DNA of 42,511 nucleotides from Enterococcus gallinarum NBRC 100675. GTDB taxonomy: Bacteria > Bacillota > Bacilli > Lactobacillales > Enterococcaceae. The stretch is from contig NZ_BCQE01000033.1 of NCBI RefSeq assembly GCF_001544275.1, positions 1 through 42,511 of the forward strand, read 5' to 3'. Below, one piece after another: positions 42,348 through 42,511 of this stretch; the first letter of the stretch is position 1, and each line of letters opens with the position of its first letter. A program made the position numbers and the translations under genes. The notes under the pieces were generated by a model that worked only from the letters and a program-made list of their open reading frames with translations, was not told where the DNA came from and made no database searches.

Positions 42348-42511
42348 TTTTAACTACTCTCTTTGTTTGCCAACCAGCGCAACCATAGAACACAATGTAT
42401 TATTCATTCCACTTAAAACCATATTCTATGACCAACATTTTTTCACTTCATTTACCTAGCATTTACAAATTTTATGACAGTTTAAAACATTCAGTAGAGC
42501 TTAATTGCTTC

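Overview
The window looks like accessory DNA, plausibly a large plasmid or genomic island, of a low-GC Gram-positive coccus, most likely Enterococcus and probably E. faecium. The basis is an 809-bp IS1216 with its typical ends, an msm/raf-type alpha-galactoside locus, and a nine-gene cluster whose gene content matches, from memory, the EF0829-EF0839 region of E. faecalis. No replication or partition gene is present, so plasmid or chromosome cannot be decided. Base composition shifts visibly: the left half (1-20 kb) is AT-rich, while about 20.9-37.3 kb is clearly more GC-rich. IS1216 sits at the boundary.

Region by region. (1) 1-4.8 kb: a small anchored hypothetical protein, a Doc-type toxin with an AbrB/MazE-like antitoxin, a XerS-like tyrosine recombinase, and a decayed integrative element (broken integrase plus DUF3173 protein). 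(2) 4.76-6.12 kb: an IS4-family element with a nonsense mutation, inserted at the very 3' end of gtfA. (3) 6.1-19.8 kb, all on the minus strand: two tandem alpha-galactoside operons under one LacI-type regulator. The upstream operon has a binding protein, two permeases and GH4 MelA; the downstream one has a binding protein, two permeases, GH36 alpha-galactosidase, an alpha-glucosidase and sucrose phosphorylase. Together they would import raffinose-type sugars, release galactose, and phosphorolyse the sucrose that remains. No ABC ATPase is encoded, so a shared MsmK-like ATPase elsewhere is presumed. Decay is evident: the first permease of the melA operon has two stop codons and the alpha-glucosidase lacks its N-terminus.

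(4) 20.05-22.5 kb: IS1216, which leaves only the first 11 codons of a divergent regulator, followed by a VOC / ClbS-DfsB / MepB-like operon. (5) 22.9-28.2 kb: a BASS-family symporter, an iron-type alcohol dehydrogenase, an L-lactate dehydrogenase-like enzyme, a TDT-family transporter and a LysR regulator, possibly a unit for small hydroxy- or keto-acid uptake and redox. (6) 28.6-29.6 kb: an XRE regulator with a helical-repeat tail.

(7) 29.9-37.3 kb is the most interesting part. It is a compact minus-strand operon: a BglG/MtlR-type PRD activator, a free-standing PRD protein, a glycine-rich SFCGS protein, DUF4312, DUF4311 and DUF4310 proteins, an amidohydrolase, a DgaE-like PLP lyase and a DgaF-like KDPG aldolase. 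It reads as an uncharacterised uptake system feeding an acylated amino-sugar acid, or similar compound, into pyruvate and glyceraldehyde-3-phosphate, with PTS-type regulation but no recognisable PTS permease.

(8) 37.8-42.5 kb: a small membrane protein, a DUF3278 membrane protein with its XRE regulator, a MATE exporter, and a secreted papain-fold peptidase broken by a one-base frameshift in a short T tract.
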